Position numbers and translations under genes: made by a program
In this document: positions 17,768 to 28,026 of the stretch, one piece after another
Layout of the letters: every line of letters starts with the position of its first letter
Numbering within the stretch: the stretch's first letter is position 1
Assembly (NCBI RefSeq): GCF_003116835.1
Contig: NZ_BFFO01000009.1
Location: 1-64,000 of the forward strand
DNA from: Lactococcus termiticola
Lineage (GTDB): Bacteria > Bacillota > Bacilli > Lactobacillales > Streptococcaceae
Length of the DNA: 64,000 nt
Direction: 5' to 3'
Notes under the pieces: generated by a model
Databases searched by the model: none
Told to the model about the DNA's origin: nothing
The model's input: only the letters and a program-made list of their open reading frames with translations

Positions 17768-18613
17768 ATGGTCTATCAAAAATATGGCGAAACCTTCCGA
17801 CGGATTCGCCAGCAGAGGGGGCTCTCGACCTCTGCCTTCAAGTATCTTGGGATTTCTAAGACCACCATTTCCAATTTTGAAAATGGCAAGCAGATGATGG
17901 CCTTTGACAAGGTCGAGGCGGCTCTTCGGGAGATGCACGTGACCCTCTCCGACTATCAGCTGTCGATTAACAACGGCATTATCGACCATTATATTGATGC
18001 CTTTAGCCGGATTGAGTCGGCCTATTTTGCCCAGGATGAACGGCAGTTGTCCTTTATTTATCAGGACTACAAGGACTCTATCAATGAATGGGACCATAAA
18101 ATCGCCCTCTCAGCCAAGGCCTGCTACCGGTCGCTGAGCGATGCGGAAAAGGCTGAGCTCATGCATTATTTTGACCATCTGGAAGAATGGAACCTCTTTG
18201 ACCTCTCAGTCTACGCCAACTGTATTACCCAGCTCGATAATGACTATACCTTTAAGCTCATGGAGCACTTCTGGAACAGCCGTCATTCCTATATGGCCTC
18301 GTCTTCTTATCGACGAATTCTGACCCGGGCCGTCTGTCGTGTTTTGATCAACTTTGTCGAAGCCGATGAAAAGGAGATGGCTGAAGTCATCTTAAAACGC
18401 CTCAAGGACGCCCTCTTTCCTACAGACCTGGTCCTCCGGGTCTTCATCAAGTTCTTTGAGGGCTATTATGAATACGCCTTTGTCAACAAAAGCGAGGGCA
18501 AAAAGGAGATGAGAAAACTCATCCGCATCTGCGAAACCCTCGAGAGCTATGAATTAGAAAATATTTTCGAGCACTATTATAAGCGGGCAGTGACGAAGGA
18601 TAAAAAGGCTTGA
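17768..18613 (+). CDS. Rgg/GadR/MutR-family transcriptional regulator
   Basis: A 281-aa protein, typical length for Rgg. An N-terminal Xre-type helix-turn-helix (YGETFRRIRQQRGLS ... SKTTISNFENG, residues 6-45) is followed by an all-helical TPR-like domain that in Rgg proteins binds small peptides. It has the strong SD AAGGAGG and lies 11 nt behind hlyIII. I looked for an adjacent short hydrophobic peptide gene and found none convincing. Targets are unknown; the downstream region is now filled with repeats. Confidence 0.85.
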   Translation: MVYQKYGETFRRIRQQRGLSTSAFKYLGISKTTISNFENGKQMMAFDKVEAALREMHVTLSDYQLSINNGIIDHYIDAFSRIESAYFAQDERQLSFIYQDYKDSINEWDHKIALSAKACYRSLSDAEKAELMHYFDHLEEWNLFDLSVYANCITQLDNDYTFKLMEHFWNSRHSYMASSSYRRILTRAVCRVLINFVEADEKEMAEVILKRLKDALFPTDLVLRVFIKFFEGYYEYAFVNKSEGKKEMRKLIRICETLESYELENIFEHYYKRAVTKDKKA

Positions 18614-18628
18614 TGGGCCTTTTTTTCT
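18603..18628 (+). terminator. Terminator after the Rgg gene
   Basis: AAGGC-TTGATG-GGCCTT followed by TTTTT, starting in the last codons of the gene. Confidence 0.75.
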
Positions 18629-18651
18629 GTGCTGAAGTGGTCCGTTTCGTT

Positions 18652-18780
18652 GCGCTGTCGGCGGGGCGGATTCTGCCCTGGGCCGGAAGCGAAGCCTTAC
18701 GGCTTCCATTCCTAGATTTAAAGCCCCTACGGGTCTTCAAATCTGCCTTTTCAGGGCTGAATCCACCACAGCGACAGCTC
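18652..18780. repeat. T2 hairpin element (copy 2)
   Basis: The core GGAAGCGAAGCC...GGCTTCCATTCCTAG plus AAGCCCCTACGGGTCTTC is almost identical to the copy at 5585. The arms are entirely different: GCTGTCG (18654-18660) pairs with CGACAGC (18772-18778), and GGATTC..CCCTG pairs with CAGGG..GAATCC. The right edge runs into TCCACTCCAAAT. From 18791 to 18916 I see no gene, only a faint coding-like stretch on the minus strand. Confidence 0.8.
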
Positions 18781-18916
18781 CACTCCAAATCAATTGTGGC
18801 TTTGCCGTTTCCCTATTCTACATCTCTCAGTGAGGCACAAAGCTACCATCCACCCTTGTAATGCCAAAGTCCTTCTCTGTAGCCCCAGAATGATAATCCA
18901 CATCAAACCAGTGGAA

Positions 18917-19106
18917 CTTCAGAAAAGCCCGCAAACTTTCGTGAAATTTGGCAATTCTTGAGACCTTGGGCTCAAGAATTAGACATGGAAGCCGAAGGCT
19001 TCGCTGTGCCCATGCGACTAGTCGCTTTAACGACTTAGCGAGCATGGAGAGCGTAGTGGCAGAGCCACGAAGATGGCCTCACGATAGTTTGCGGGCTTTT
19101 CTGAAG
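18917..19106. repeat. T2 hairpin element (copy 3, reversed core)
   Basis: The arms CTTCAGAAAAGCCCGCAAACT (18917 onward) and AGTTTGCGGGCTTTTCTGAAG (to 19106) are perfect complements over about 20 bp. The inner core is in the reverse orientation: AATTCTTGAG-ACCTTGGG-CTCAAGAATT and GGAAGCCGAAGGCTTCGC. A further hairpin (GCGACTAGTCGC, GTGGCAGAGCCAC) lies inside. Confidence 0.8.
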
Positions 19107-19149
19107 TGGAACGGCATGCTCATTCTCATATCAAAACTTAACTTAAAAA

Positions 19150-19173
19150 AATAAAAAAAACAGCCGAAGCTGT
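19150..19173 (-). terminator. Terminator after tRNA-Gln
   Basis: ACAGC-TTCG-GCTGT followed by eight T on the minus strand, just downstream of the tRNA. Confidence 0.9.
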
Positions 19174-19180
19174 GAGTCGA

Positions 19181-19252
19181 CTGGGGTAGCTGGATTCGAA
19201 CCAACGCATGAGGGAGTCAAAGTCCCTTGCCTTACCGCTTGGCTATACCCCA
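19181..19252 (-). tRNA. tRNA-Gln (anticodon UUG)
   Basis: 72 nt. The acceptor stem TGGGGTA/TACCCCA is followed by discriminator G. The D-loop AGCCAAGCGGTAAGGC, the anticodon loop ACTTTGACT with TTG, and the T-loop GGTTCGAATCC are all intact. The 3' CCA is not encoded. The tRNA begins 9 nt after the stop codon of the DUF2969 gene and has no promoter of its own in that gap, so it is probably made from the same transcript. Confidence 0.95.
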
Positions 19253-19261
19253 TCAAGGTCC

Positions 19262-19468
19262 TTAGACGGACAGGTTATAGGCCTTGATAGCCTCTTCAAG
19301 GGCAGCATCGAAGCTATTGACAGTCGCAATATTCTTAGCATTGACAGCAACGCTAAAGCTTCCTGCTTCTTCTTCAGTGATCTCAGCCACTGTCTTTGTT
19401 CCGACCTTCAAGGTCGCACCAAAATCCGTCTCAACGATCTCGATTTCAGTATCTTTTTTCTTAGACAT
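19262..19468 (-). CDS. DUF2969-family small protein
   Basis: A 68-aa acidic protein beginning MSKKKDTEIEIVETDFG and ending FDAALEEAIKAYNLSV. The pattern fits the DUF2969 family of Lactobacillales, function unknown. The ATG lies exactly 6 nt after a consensus -10 with no room for an SD, so translation appears leaderless. tRNA-Gln follows directly. Family assignment is by memory of the pattern. Confidence 0.7.
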   Translation of the reverse strand: MSKKKDTEIEIVETDFGATLKVGTKTVAEITEEEAGSFSVAVNAKNIATVNSFDAALEEAIKAYNLSV

Positions 19469-19474
19469 GTAAAT

Positions 19475-19503
19475 ATTTTAACAAAATTTGTTGCTTTGTT
19501 CAA
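19475..19503 (-). promoter_or_regulatory. Leaderless promoter of the DUF2969 gene / tRNA-Gln
   Basis: TTGAAC (19503-19498), a 17-nt spacer and TAAAAT (19480-19475). The A of the ATG (19468) is at the predicted +1, 7 nt after the last base of the -10. This is the best-formed of the leaderless promoters. Confidence 0.8.
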
Positions 19504-19523
19504 GCATTTGGTGGCTTTATGTC

Positions 19524-20040
19524 TGCCTTGCAGGCGGCTTTTCCCCTTCGGGGTTGGGGATGTTTCTAGTAGTGGGTGCTCGCGGAACTAGCTTCGAGTG
19601 TTGCTAAGCCCTGCTTAGTCTCGCTCACGCGAGCCGTCGCATGGCAAAGCAACACTACTTGCGGATTTCCGCTCCGCGGATTACACGACAGCAAGCTGTC
19701 GGTAATCCCACTACTAGAAAATCCCCTTGAGCTAGAGCTCCGCTCCCGCTTTCGGCGGACCGCTTCGCGGCTTTTGCAAGGCAAAAGGGCCGAAGGTCAA
19801 TCCTTAGGGGATTTTCTAATAATGGGAAGACAAGCAGCTTTGCTGCTTAGTCTTCCGCGCAGGTGAGATCCGCAAGTACTATTTCTTAGTGGCATGACGG
19901 CTCGCCTTGGCGAGACTAAATGACACTTAGAAATAGTCGCAGCTAGCTCACCGAGCACTCCATTATTAGAAACATCCCCAATCCCGAAGGGGTCTTCCAC
20001 CGTAGGTGGCCCCGAAGGGAAAAGCCGTCCGCAGGACACA
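19524..20040. repeat. T1 palindromic repeat, long form (copy 2)
   Basis: About 515 bp, closely matching the element at 3345-3832 (same GGCGGCT, GGGATGTTTCTAGTAGTGGGTGCTCG, CTCGCTCACGCGAGCC blocks and the same right end GCCGTCCGCAGGACAC). Small internal stems differ between copies but remain self-complementary. It lies between the rpoC terminator and the promoter of the DUF2969 gene. No gene is seen in this 600-bp gap. Confidence 0.85.
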
Positions 20041-20066
20041 AAAAAAGCCCAGCTGCAAGCTGAACT
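20039..20066 (-). terminator. Terminator of rpoC
   Basis: AGTTCAGCT-TGC-AGCTGGGCT (9 pairs, two G-T) followed by seven T on the minus strand. Confidence 0.8.
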
Positions 20067-20072
20067 TTCAGG

Positions 20073-23000
20073 TTAATCCTCAATAGCTTCGACTTTCACT
20101 TCCTCCTTTGGCAATGGCTCTGGAGCCCCTGTCAAATTCGCAAGTGGTTCGAGGTTGCGGTAACGTTGCATACCAGTACCAGCTGGGATGATCTTACCGA
20201 TGATGACATTTTCCTTAAGACCAAGAAGGTGATCTTCTTTACCACGGATGGCAGCATCTGTAAGGACACGAGTTGTTTCCTGGAATGATGCGGCAGAAAG
20301 GAATGAGTTGGTTTCGAGTGAGGCTTTTGTGATACCCATGAGGACAGGACGACCAGTAGCTGGTGTCTTACCGCTCAAGAGCAAGCTTTCGTTGGCCTTC
20401 TCGAAGTCTGAGATATCCATCAGTGTACCCGGGAGGATATCAGCATCTCCGTTGTCCATGACGCGGACCTTACGGAGCATTTGACGAACCATAACCTCAA
20501 TGTGCTTATCGCCGATTTCAACCCCTTGTGAACGGTAAGTCTTTTGGACTTCACCGAGCAGGTAAGTCTCAACGCTGAGTGCATCACGGACTTCAAGCAA
20601 GTGCTTAGGCTCGATAGAACCAGTAATCAAAGGTGCACCACGGTGGATGAATTCCCCTTCTTCGACCAGCATCTCAGCTGACATTGGCACAGTGTAAGAA
20701 CGAGTATCAGTTTGACCTTTGATAGTAACTTCTTTGGTACGAGTAGAAGCATCTTCAATGATAGACTCAACAGTACCTGTCACTTCAGTGATGATAGCTT
20801 CCCCTTTAGGGTTACGTGCTTCGAAGATTTCTTGGACACGAGGTAGACCTTGTGTGATATCTTCAGATGAGGCTACACCACCCGTGTGGAAGGTACGCAT
20901 TGTAAGCTGTGTACCAGGTTCACCGATAGATTGGGCAGCGATCGTACCGACAGCTTCACCGACTTCTACAGCTTCACCAGTGGCAAGGTTGACACCATAA
21001 CAGTGTTTACATACACCGTGTGGTGTCTTACATGTGAAGACGCTACGGATAGTGACTTCATGGATGCCTGCATTGATGATTTCAGTGGCAATGTCTTCAG
21101 TGATAAGCTCGTCTTCGCCGATGATGACAGCACCAGTCTCTGGATGCTTTACAGTCTTACGGGTATAACGACCTACCAAACGTTCAAACAGTGGTTCAAC
21201 CATTTCCTTACCATTGGCAATGTCTGAGATGACAAGACCACGGTCTGTGCCACAGTCGTCCTCACGGATGATGACATCTTGGGCCACGTCAACGAGACGA
21301 CGGGTCAGATAACCTGAGTCGGCAGTCTTCAAGGCCGTATCGGTCATACCCTTACGGGCTCCGTGAGTTGAGAAGAACATTTCCAAGACAGAGAGACCTT
21401 CACGGAAGTTAGAAATGATAGGCAATTCCATGATCTTACCGTTAGGAGCGGCCATCAGACCACGCATACCGGCAAGCTGTGAGAAGTTGGAGATGTTACC
21501 ACGGGCACCTGAATCCATCATCATAACGATAGGGTTAGAGAGGTCTTGGCCAGCGATAAGCTTGCGTTCCAGTTCTTCTTTGGCTTCACGCCATACGGTC
21601 GTGACGGCATTGTAGCGTTCGTCGTCTGTGATCAAACCACGGCGGAATTGCTTCGTGATTTGCGCCACACGTTCGTGGCTGGCTTCGATGATTTCAGCCT
21701 TGTCTTCAACGACAGGGATATCTGCGATACCTACGGTCAAACCTGCGAGTGTAGACTGGTGGTAACCCAAGTCTTTCAGGCGGTCAAGGAATTCTGACGT
21801 CGCAGTGGTCTTGTATTTCTTGAAGACTTCAGCGATGACATTTCCAAGGTATTTCTTCTTGAATGGAAGGACAGTGTCGACAGCATCCAAGACTTCTTGG
21901 ATGTCTTGACCGAGCTCCATGAAGAAGCGGTCGTCGGTCTGCTTGGTCAAGTTTTCTTGGGTTGGTTCGTTCAGATAAGGGATTCCTTCAGGCATGATGC
22001 TGTTGAAGATGACCTTACCGACAGTAGTAACCAAAATTTTATCTTCCTGGTCTTTTGTCCAAGGCTTGTTCAAAGATTTTGTAGCAATACCAATGCGGGT
22101 ATGCAAGTGAACGTAACCGTTACGACGGGCTACTTCCACTTCTTCAGCAGTGGCAAAGATCATGCCTTCGCCTTCACGACCCTTTTCTTCCATGGTCAAG
22201 TAGTAGTTACCAAGGACCATATCTTGAGATGGGGTAACGACAGGCTTACCATCTTTAGGGTTCAAGATGTGCTCTGCAGCAAGCATCAAGATACGGGCTT
22301 CAGCCTGGGCTTCTTCAGACAATGGGACGTGGATGGCCATTTGGTCACCATCGAAGTCGGCATTGTAGGCTTCACAAGCCAGTGGGTGAAGACGCATGGC
22401 ACGACCGTCAATCAAGACAGGTTCAAAGGCCTGGATACCAAGACGGTGGAGGGTAGGTGCCCGGTTAAGCAAAACAGGGTGTTCTTTCACTACTTCTTCA
22501 AGCACGTCCCAAACGTCGGCATCTTGACGTTCTACCTTGCGTTTTGCAGCACGCACATTGGCAGCCATGTCGCGTTTCACGAGTTCGCTCATGACGAATG
22601 GCTTGAAGAGCTCAATCGCCATTTCACGTGGGACACCACATTGATACATCTTGAGTGTAGGACCTACAGCGATAACGGAACGGCCAGAGTAGTCAACACG
22701 TTTACCGAGCAAGTTTTGACGGAAACGTCCTTGCTTCCCTTTCAGCATGTGGCTCAAAGATTTAAGCGGACGGTTGCCGGCACCAGTGATTGGACGACCA
22801 CGACGACCATTGTCAATCAAGGTATCAACGGCTTCTTGAAGCATACGTTTTTCATTCTGTTGAATGATGTTTGGTGCGTTCAATTCCATCAATCGTTTCA
22901 AACGGTTGTTACGGTTGATAACACGACGATACAAATCATTCAAGTCAGAAGTGGCAAAACGACCACCGTCAAGCTGTACCATCGGACGAAGATCAGGTGG

Positions 23001-23705
23001 AATGACTGGAAGGACGTTCAATACCATCCATTCAAGCTTGTTGCCTGAGTTCTTGAAGGCTGTCAAAACGTCCAAACGACGGATGACTTTGACACGGCGT
23101 TGACCTGAAACGCTCTTGAGCTCTTCTTTAAGCTCAGCGACTTCAGCATCGATATCGACATCTTTCAAGAGGTCTTGAATCGCTTCAGCACCCATCTTGG
23201 CAACGAATGAACCGAAACCGTTTTTCAGGAGTTGTTCACGGTATTCACGTTCTGTCAGAAGTTGTTTCTTTTCAAGCGAAGTTTCTTTAGGGTCAATGAC
23301 CACATAGCTTGCAAAGTAGATAACTTCTTCAAGGGCACGAGGGCTCATGTCAAGGGCAAGACCCATACGTGATGGAATCCCTTTGAAGTACCAGATGTGT
23401 GAAGTTGGAGCAGCCAACTCGATGTGACCCATGCGTTCACGACGAGATTTACCAGTAGTGACTTGAACACCACAGACTTCACAGACTTGGTTTTTATAGA
23501 AAACACCTTTCAGTTTTCCGCAGGCACATTCCCAGTCTTTTTGAGGACCAAAGATACGCTCATCAAAAAGCCCTTCGCGTTCTGGTTTTTGTGTCCGGTA
23601 GTTAATGGTCTCTGGCTTCTTAACTTCACCAAAAGACCAGTAACGAATTTTTTGTGGAGATGCGATTCCGATACGCATGCTCTCAAATTTATTTACATCG
23701 ACCAA
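20073..23705 (-). CDS. rpoC: RNA polymerase beta' subunit
   Basis: A 1210-aa catalytic subunit. [18 protein letters not shown] opens the protein. The zinc cysteines in ECACGKLKG and CEVCGV, the active-site [14 protein letters not shown] near residue 450 and the second zinc site [13 protein letters not shown] are all intact. The start is TTG 23705, matching the conserved N-terminus of Streptococcaceae; the frame is open upstream only because it runs into a repeat. The SD is weak (GTGAG). The 443-bp gap to rpoB is far longer than usual and carries two repeat elements. Confidence 0.97.
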   Translation of the reverse strand: MVDVNKFESMRIGIASPQKIRYWSFGEVKKPETINYRTQKPEREGLFDERIFGPQKDWECACGKLKGVFYKNQVCEVCGVQVTTGKSRRERMGHIELAAPTSHIWYFKGIPSRMGLALDMSPRALEEVIYFASYVVIDPKETSLEKKQLLTEREYREQLLKNGFGSFVAKMGAEAIQDLLKDVDIDAEVAELKEELKSVSGQRRVKVIRRLDVLTAFKNSGNKLEWMVLNVLPVIPPDLRPMVQLDGGRFATSDLNDLYRRVINRNNRLKRLMELNAPNIIQQNEKRMLQEAVDTLIDNGRRGRPITGAGNRPLKSLSHMLKGKQGRFRQNLLGKRVDYSGRSVIAVGPTLKMYQCGVPREMAIELFKPFVMSELVKRDMAANVRAAKRKVERQDADVWDVLEEVVKEHPVLLNRAPTLHRLGIQAFEPVLIDGRAMRLHPLACEAYNADFDGDQMAIHVPLSEEAQAEARILMLAAEHILNPKDGKPVVTPSQDMVLGNYYLTMEEKGREGEGMIFATAEEVEVARRNGYVHLHTRIGIATKSLNKPWTKDQEDKILVTTVGKVIFNSIMPEGIPYLNEPTQENLTKQTDDRFFMELGQDIQEVLDAVDTVLPFKKKYLGNVIAEVFKKYKTTATSEFLDRLKDLGYHQSTLAGLTVGIADIPVVEDKAEIIEASHERVAQITKQFRRGLITDDERYNAVTTVWREAKEELERKLIAGQDLSNPIVMMMDSGARGNISNFSQLAGMRGLMAAPNGKIMELPIISNFREGLSVLEMFFSTHGARKGMTDTALKTADSGYLTRRLVDVAQDVIIREDDCGTDRGLVISDIANGKEMVEPLFERLVGRYTRKTVKHPETGAVIIGEDELITEDIATEIINAGIHEVTIRSVFTCKTPHGVCKHCYGVNLATGEAVEVGEAVGTIAAQSIGEPGTQLTMRTFHTGGVASSEDITQGLPRVQEIFEARNPKGEAIITEVTGTVESIIEDASTRTKEVTIKGQTDTRSYTVPMSAEMLVEEGEFIHRGAPLITGSIEPKHLLEVRDALSVETYLLGEVQKTYRSQGVEIGDKHIEVMVRQMLRKVRVMDNGDADILPGTLMDISDFEKANESLLLSGKTPATGRPVLMGITKASLETNSFLSAASFQETTRVLTDAAIRGKEDHLLGLKENVIIGKIIPAGTGMQRYRNLEPLANLTGAPEPLPKEEVKVEAIED

Positions 23706-23753
23706 TTTTTTCTCACTTTCTTGTGGATAAATATTTATCAATTTTGGAAATAT

Positions 23754-23920
23754 TTCTAGTAGTGGAGTGCTCGGGGAGATCCGCAAGTAGCAATTCTAAG
23801 CCCCTCTTAGTCTCGCTTACGCGAGCCGTCGAGTGGCTAAGAATTGCTACTTGCGGATCTCCCCTGTGCGGAAGACTAAGCAGCAGAGCTGCTTGTCTTC
23901 CCACTACTAGAAAATTTCCT
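23754..23920. repeat. T1 palindromic repeat, short form (between rpoB and rpoC)
   Basis: A single T1 half-unit of about 165 bp. The end boxes CTAGTAGTGG and CCACTACTAG flank a 25-bp perfect inverted repeat: GGGGAGATCCGCAAGTAGC... (23774-23798) against its complement (23840-23864). A loop hairpin CTCGC-TTAC-GCGAG and a side hairpin GCAGCAGAGCTGCT are inside. If rpoBC is one transcript, this forms a very stable hairpin about 60 nt upstream of the rpoC start. Confidence 0.85.
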
Positions 23921-23985
23921 TAGGTTGCCCTTCGGGCGTTTGCTTCGCAAACGTGCAGTTGCTGGCACTCATACAGTGGAGTGGA

Positions 23986-24105
23986 GTGTTTGGAGGCAAT
24001 AAGCTATGAAATATCGCAAATTGGGAGACCCGTAGGGGCTCACAATTTAGGCATGGAAGCCAAAGGCATCGCTGCCGGCGTCACAGCTTCATTGCCTTCA
24101 AACAC
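23986..24105. repeat. T2 hairpin element (copy 4, reversed core)
   Basis: The arms GTGTTTGGAGGCAAT.AGCT and AGCT.CATTGCCTTCAAACAC enclose AAATTGGGAGACCCGTAGGGGCTC and GGAAGCCAAAGGCATCGC, the T2 core in reverse. GTGGAGTGGAGTG lies just outside. It begins about 40 bp past the rpoB stop. Confidence 0.8.
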
Positions 24106-24148
24106 GGAACGTAACGGCCCCGAAAAGGACAATCTTCAAAGATAAAAA

Positions 24149-27100
24149 TTAGTGCTCATCAGTGCTTTCAGCTTCTTGAATCAATTCGGCTTCAGCGGCT
24201 TCGGCTTCGGCTACGACTTGTTCTTGTGCTTCGAGCATTTCTACTGTGATGTCGTCGTTGTTTTGACGAGCTTGGATGGCATCATCATCGAGTTCGCGGA
24301 GGTCAAGGACATTGTGTTCTCCGTCGAGGACCTTAAGATCCATACCAAGAGATTGCAATTCCTTCACAAGCACGCGGAATGATTCTGGCAGACCTGGTTT
24401 AGGAATGCGTTCTCCCTTGACGATGGCTTCATAGGCGTGTGTACGTCCCACCACGTCATCTGACTTGTAAGTCAAGATTTCTTGGAGGACATTGGCAGCA
24501 CCATAAGCTTCGAGGGCCCAGACTTCCATTTCACCGAAACGTTGTCCACCGAACTGTGCTTTACCACCGAGCGGTTGTTGTGTAACGAGTGAGTAAGGAC
24601 CAACTGAACGAGCGTGGAGCTTGTCGTCAACCATGTGGTGGAGTTTGATCATGTACATGACACCGACTGAAATCCGGTTATCAAATGGTTCACCTGTACG
24701 TCCGTCATAGAGGATGGTCTTGGCATCTTCTGCCAAACCAGCTTCTTTGACCGTATCCCAGATGTCTTCATCGCTCGCACCATCAAAGACGGGTGTTGCA
24801 ATGTGGAGGTCAAGCGTACGCGCCGCCATCCCCAAGTGAAGCTCCATAACCTGACCGATGTTCATACGTGATGGCACACCCAGAGGATTCAACATGATGT
24901 CGATAGGTGTTCCGTCAGGAAGATAAGGCATGTCTTCAACAGGAACGATATTTGAAACGACACCCTTGTTACCGTGACGACCGGCCATCTTATCACCAAC
25001 GTGGATTTTACGTTTTTGTGCAATGAAGACACGAACAAGTTTGTTCACGCCTGATGGCAATTCATCCCCATTTTCACGGGTAAAGATACGGACATCGTGC
25101 ACGACACCGCCACCACCGTGAGGGACACGGAGTGAAGTATCGCGGACTTCACGAGCTTTTTCACCGAAGATTGCACGGAGAAGACGTTCTTCAGGTGTTG
25201 GGTCAGTTTCACCCTTAGGAGTAACTTTACCAACCAAGAGGTCGCCGTCCTTTACTTCAGCACCGACACGGATGATTCCTTCTTCGTCGAGGTCTTTAAG
25301 GGCCTCTTCACCGATATTAGGAATTTCACGTGTGATTTCTTCAGGGCCAAGCTTTGTATCGCGGGTTTCTGATTCGTATTCTTCGATGGCAATAGAAGTA
25401 TAAACGTCGTCTTTGATCAGACGTTCAGACATGATAACCGCATCCTCGAAGTTATAACCTTCCCAGGTCATGTAGGCAACGAGTGGGTTTTGACCCAGAG
25501 CCATTTCACCCTTTTCCATAGAAGGGCCGTCAGCCAGGAAATCACCCTTTTCAACCTTGTCGCCCACTTCAACGAGTGTGCGTTGGTTGTAAGAAGTTCC
25601 TGAGTTTGAACGACGGTATTTTGTCACTTCGTAGATGTCCAGTTCGCCTGATTCACGACGGACACGGATTTCCTTGGCATCTGAGAATTCTACTGTACCA
25701 GCGTGTTTAGCCAAGAGTGCAGCACCAGAGTCGCGGGCTGTTTGATGTTCCATACCCGTTCCGATATAAGGAGCGTGTGGATCGATCAAAGGCACGGCCT
25801 GACGTTGCATGTTGGCACCCATGAGGGCACGGTTGGAGTCATCGTTTTCCAGGAATGGAATACATGCGGCAGCAACGGCGATAACCTGCTTAGGTGACAC
25901 GTCCATGTAGTCAACAGTAGAAGCTTCAACTTCAATATTGTTACCGGTGTGGCGGGCCATAACGGTTTCAGAAGCAAAGCTGCCGTCTTCATTCAATGGA
26001 GAATTGGCCTGTGCCACAGTATAGTTATCTTCTTCATCAGCTGTTAAGTAGTCAACTTCTTCAGTAACCACGCCGTTTTCACGGTCGACACGGCGGTATG
26101 GACTCATGATAAAGCCATATTCGTTGACCTTGGCATAGGATGACAAGTTGTTAATCAAACCGATATTTGGTCCTTCAGGTGTTTCGATAGGACACATCCG
26201 GCCGTAGTGCGTGTAGTGCACGTCACGGACTTCGTATGAAGCGCGGTCACGTGAGATACCACCAGGGCCAAGGGCTGAGAAACGACGCTTGTGAGAAAGC
26301 TCAGAGAGCGGATTGTGTTGGTCCATGAACTGTGACAACTGTGAACTACCAAAGAATTCTTTGATAGCAGCTGTAACAGGACGGATATTAATCAAACCTT
26401 GAGGTGTGATGTTTTCATTTTCAGATGAAGACATCCGTTCACGGATGACACGTTCCATACGTGAAAGTCCGATACGAACTTGGTTTTGAAGCAATTCACC
26501 AACTGAACGGATACGACGGTTACCGAGGTGGTCGATATCATCGACTTTACCGATACCTTCTGAAAGACCAAGCCAGTAGTTGATGTTGGCAATGACGTCA
26601 GCAGGCATCAAAACGCGATTTTCAGCAGGAATTTGACCGTTAGAAATCAAAGTTACGACACGTTCTGGATCTTTAGGTGAGTAAACTTTAAGCGTTTGAA
26701 TTTCGATGGCTTCAGGAATTACGGCATCTTCTGATGGGTAAAGTGTGACTGTGTTCAAACCATTGTCGAGCAATTCTTCAATGCTGTTCAAAACATCACG
26801 TGTCACCAAGGTATCAGCTTCAACGATGATTTCACCAGTTTCAGCATCAACGATAGGTTCAGCAAGGGTCAAGCCGAGGATACGGTTTTTAAGGGCAAGT
26901 TTTTTGTTGAATTTGTAACGTCCAACAGGCGCAAAGTCATAACGACGTGGGTCGAAGAAACGAGCCACCAAGAGACCACGTGAACTATCAGCTGTTTTAG
27001 GTTCACCTGGACGCAAACGATCGTAGATGTCTTTGAGGGCTTCTTCAACGCGAGTATCGCCTGGGTTCTTGTGAACATCCTTAGCGAGTGTCGCAGCCAA

Positions 27101-27748
27101 AAGTTCAGATTCGCCCAAGATTTCTTGGATTTCTTCGTCAGAACCAAAACCAAGCGCACGCATCATTGTAGTAAAAGTGAGCTTACGAGTACGGTCGATA
27201 CGAACATAACCAATCCCTTTGGCATCAGTATCCAATTCGAACCAAGCACCACGGTTAGGGATTGTGGTATGTCCATAGCTTTCAAGACCGTTTTTATCAG
27301 TCTTCAAGTGGAAGTATGAACCTGGTGAACGAACGAGCTGGCTGACGATGAGACGTTCAGAACCGTTGTTGATGAATGTTCCCATCTCAGTCATAAGTGG
27401 GAAGTCGCCAAAGAAGACTTCTTGCGTCTTCAATTCGCCAGTTTCTTTATTGATGAGACGGAAAGTCACAAAAATAGGTGCAGAGTAGTTCGCATCATGG
27501 GCGCGAGCTTCTTCTACAGTGTATTTTGGTGCTTTCATTTCATAGCCGACAAATTCCAATTCCATATTTCCAGCGAAGTTGTCGATTGGAAAGATTTCTT
27601 TGAATACATTTGCCAAGCCTTCGTCAAGAAAGTTTTGGTAGCTTGCGGTTTGCACTTCAATCAGATTTGGTAAGCCAATGGCTTCCTTAATCCGAGAAAA
27701 AGAGCGTCGTGTACGGTGTTTACCGTATTGTACGTCATGTCCTGCCAA
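24149..27748 (-). CDS. rpoB: RNA polymerase beta subunit
   Basis: A 1199-aa catalytic subunit of RNA polymerase. [20 protein letters not shown] is the conserved opening. The rifampicin region SQLSQFMDQ...[13 protein letters not shown] keeps the Asp, His and Ser equivalents of E. coli D516, H526 and S531, so rifampicin sensitivity is expected. The start is TTG (27748) with the good SD AAGGAG 7 nt upstream. It has its own promoter and a structured leader of about 215 nt. The tail after about residue 1165 is acidic ([14 protein letters not shown]). Confidence 0.97.
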   Translation of the reverse strand: MAGHDVQYGKHRTRRSFSRIKEAIGLPNLIEVQTASYQNFLDEGLANVFKEIFPIDNFAGNMELEFVGYEMKAPKYTVEEARAHDANYSAPIFVTFRLINKETGELKTQEVFFGDFPLMTEMGTFINNGSERLIVSQLVRSPGSYFHLKTDKNGLESYGHTTIPNRGAWFELDTDAKGIGYVRIDRTRKLTFTTMMRALGFGSDEEIQEILGESELLAATLAKDVHKNPGDTRVEEALKDIYDRLRPGEPKTADSSRGLLVARFFDPRRYDFAPVGRYKFNKKLALKNRILGLTLAEPIVDAETGEIIVEADTLVTRDVLNSIEELLDNGLNTVTLYPSEDAVIPEAIEIQTLKVYSPKDPERVVTLISNGQIPAENRVLMPADVIANINYWLGLSEGIGKVDDIDHLGNRRIRSVGELLQNQVRIGLSRMERVIRERMSSSENENITPQGLINIRPVTAAIKEFFGSSQLSQFMDQHNPLSELSHKRRFSALGPGGISRDRASYEVRDVHYTHYGRMCPIETPEGPNIGLINNLSSYAKVNEYGFIMSPYRRVDRENGVVTEEVDYLTADEEDNYTVAQANSPLNEDGSFASETVMARHTGNNIEVEASTVDYMDVSPKQVIAVAAACIPFLENDDSNRALMGANMQRQAVPLIDPHAPYIGTGMEHQTARDSGAALLAKHAGTVEFSDAKEIRVRRESGELDIYEVTKYRRSNSGTSYNQRTLVEVGDKVEKGDFLADGPSMEKGEMALGQNPLVAYMTWEGYNFEDAVIMSERLIKDDVYTSIAIEEYESETRDTKLGPEEITREIPNIGEEALKDLDEEGIIRVGAEVKDGDLLVGKVTPKGETDPTPEERLLRAIFGEKAREVRDTSLRVPHGGGGVVHDVRIFTRENGDELPSGVNKLVRVFIAQKRKIHVGDKMAGRHGNKGVVSNIVPVEDMPYLPDGTPIDIMLNPLGVPSRMNIGQVMELHLGMAARTLDLHIATPVFDGASDEDIWDTVKEAGLAEDAKTILYDGRTGEPFDNRISVGVMYMIKLHHMVDDKLHARSVGPYSLVTQQPLGGKAQFGGQRFGEMEVWALEAYGAANVLQEILTYKSDDVVGRTHAYEAIVKGERIPKPGLPESFRVLVKELQSLGMDLKVLDGEHNVLDLRELDDDAIQARQNNDDITVEMLEAQEQVVAEAEAAEAELIQEAESTDEH

Positions 27749-27879
27749 GATTTTTCTCCTTGTATAAGTAGTGAGATAAAGTTCTAAAGTTCGTCAGTAG
27801 GCCGTAGACTTAAAAATTCTGAATAGTCAGTAGTTTGTCTTTTTTATAACTTTTCAAAGATTCTAGGTCTTAAAACGGC

Positions 27880-27913
27880 AAAAAAGCAACGAGAATCCGG
27901 AGATTTTCGCTGC
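27880..27913 (-). promoter_or_regulatory. Terminator-like hairpin in the rpoB leader
   Basis: GCAGCGAAAATC-TCCG-GATTCTCGTTGC (12 positions, one mismatch and one G-T) followed by TTTTTTG, about 55 nt after the start site and 130 nt before rpoB. A second hairpin, GTGGGA...CCCCAT, lies just upstream. A 'Lacto-rpoB' leader motif has been described for Lactobacillales, and this is probably its equivalent. An attenuation role is inferred. Confidence 0.65.
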
Positions 27914-27971
27914 TTACAAAAGCCATGGGGACAATATTTCCCACAGAATTTGCTGACAAACTATTAGTAGT

Positions 27972-28000
27972 ATTGTAGCATTTTTAGAGGAATTTTTCAA
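27972..28000 (-). promoter_or_regulatory. rpoB promoter
   Basis: TTGAAA (28000-27995), a 17-nt spacer and TACAAT (27977-27972). It starts right after the pyc stop codon; no terminator is evident between them. Confidence 0.8.
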
Positions 28001-28026
28001 GGCTTGGGATTGGTCTTCAAGCTCCC

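Noticed and set aside
17768-18640. Short hydrophobic peptide pheromone gene partnering the Rgg-type regulator
   Set aside because: No small ORF with SD and a basic-hydrophobic peptide was found on either side.
18827-18935. Coding-like minus-strand stretch containing HWFDVDYHSGATEKDFG
   Set aside because: It looks protein-like but has no start, no SD and is joined upstream only to repeat DNA. At most a remnant of a lost gene; I could not assign a family.
3345-24105. CRISPR array
   Set aside because: The repeats are long palindromes dispersed kilobases apart with no regular spacers and no cas genes.
24149-27748. Rifampicin-resistance substitution in rpoB
   Set aside because: The key Asp, His and Ser positions are wild type; the His in the DQHN segment is normal for Streptococcaceae as I recall.
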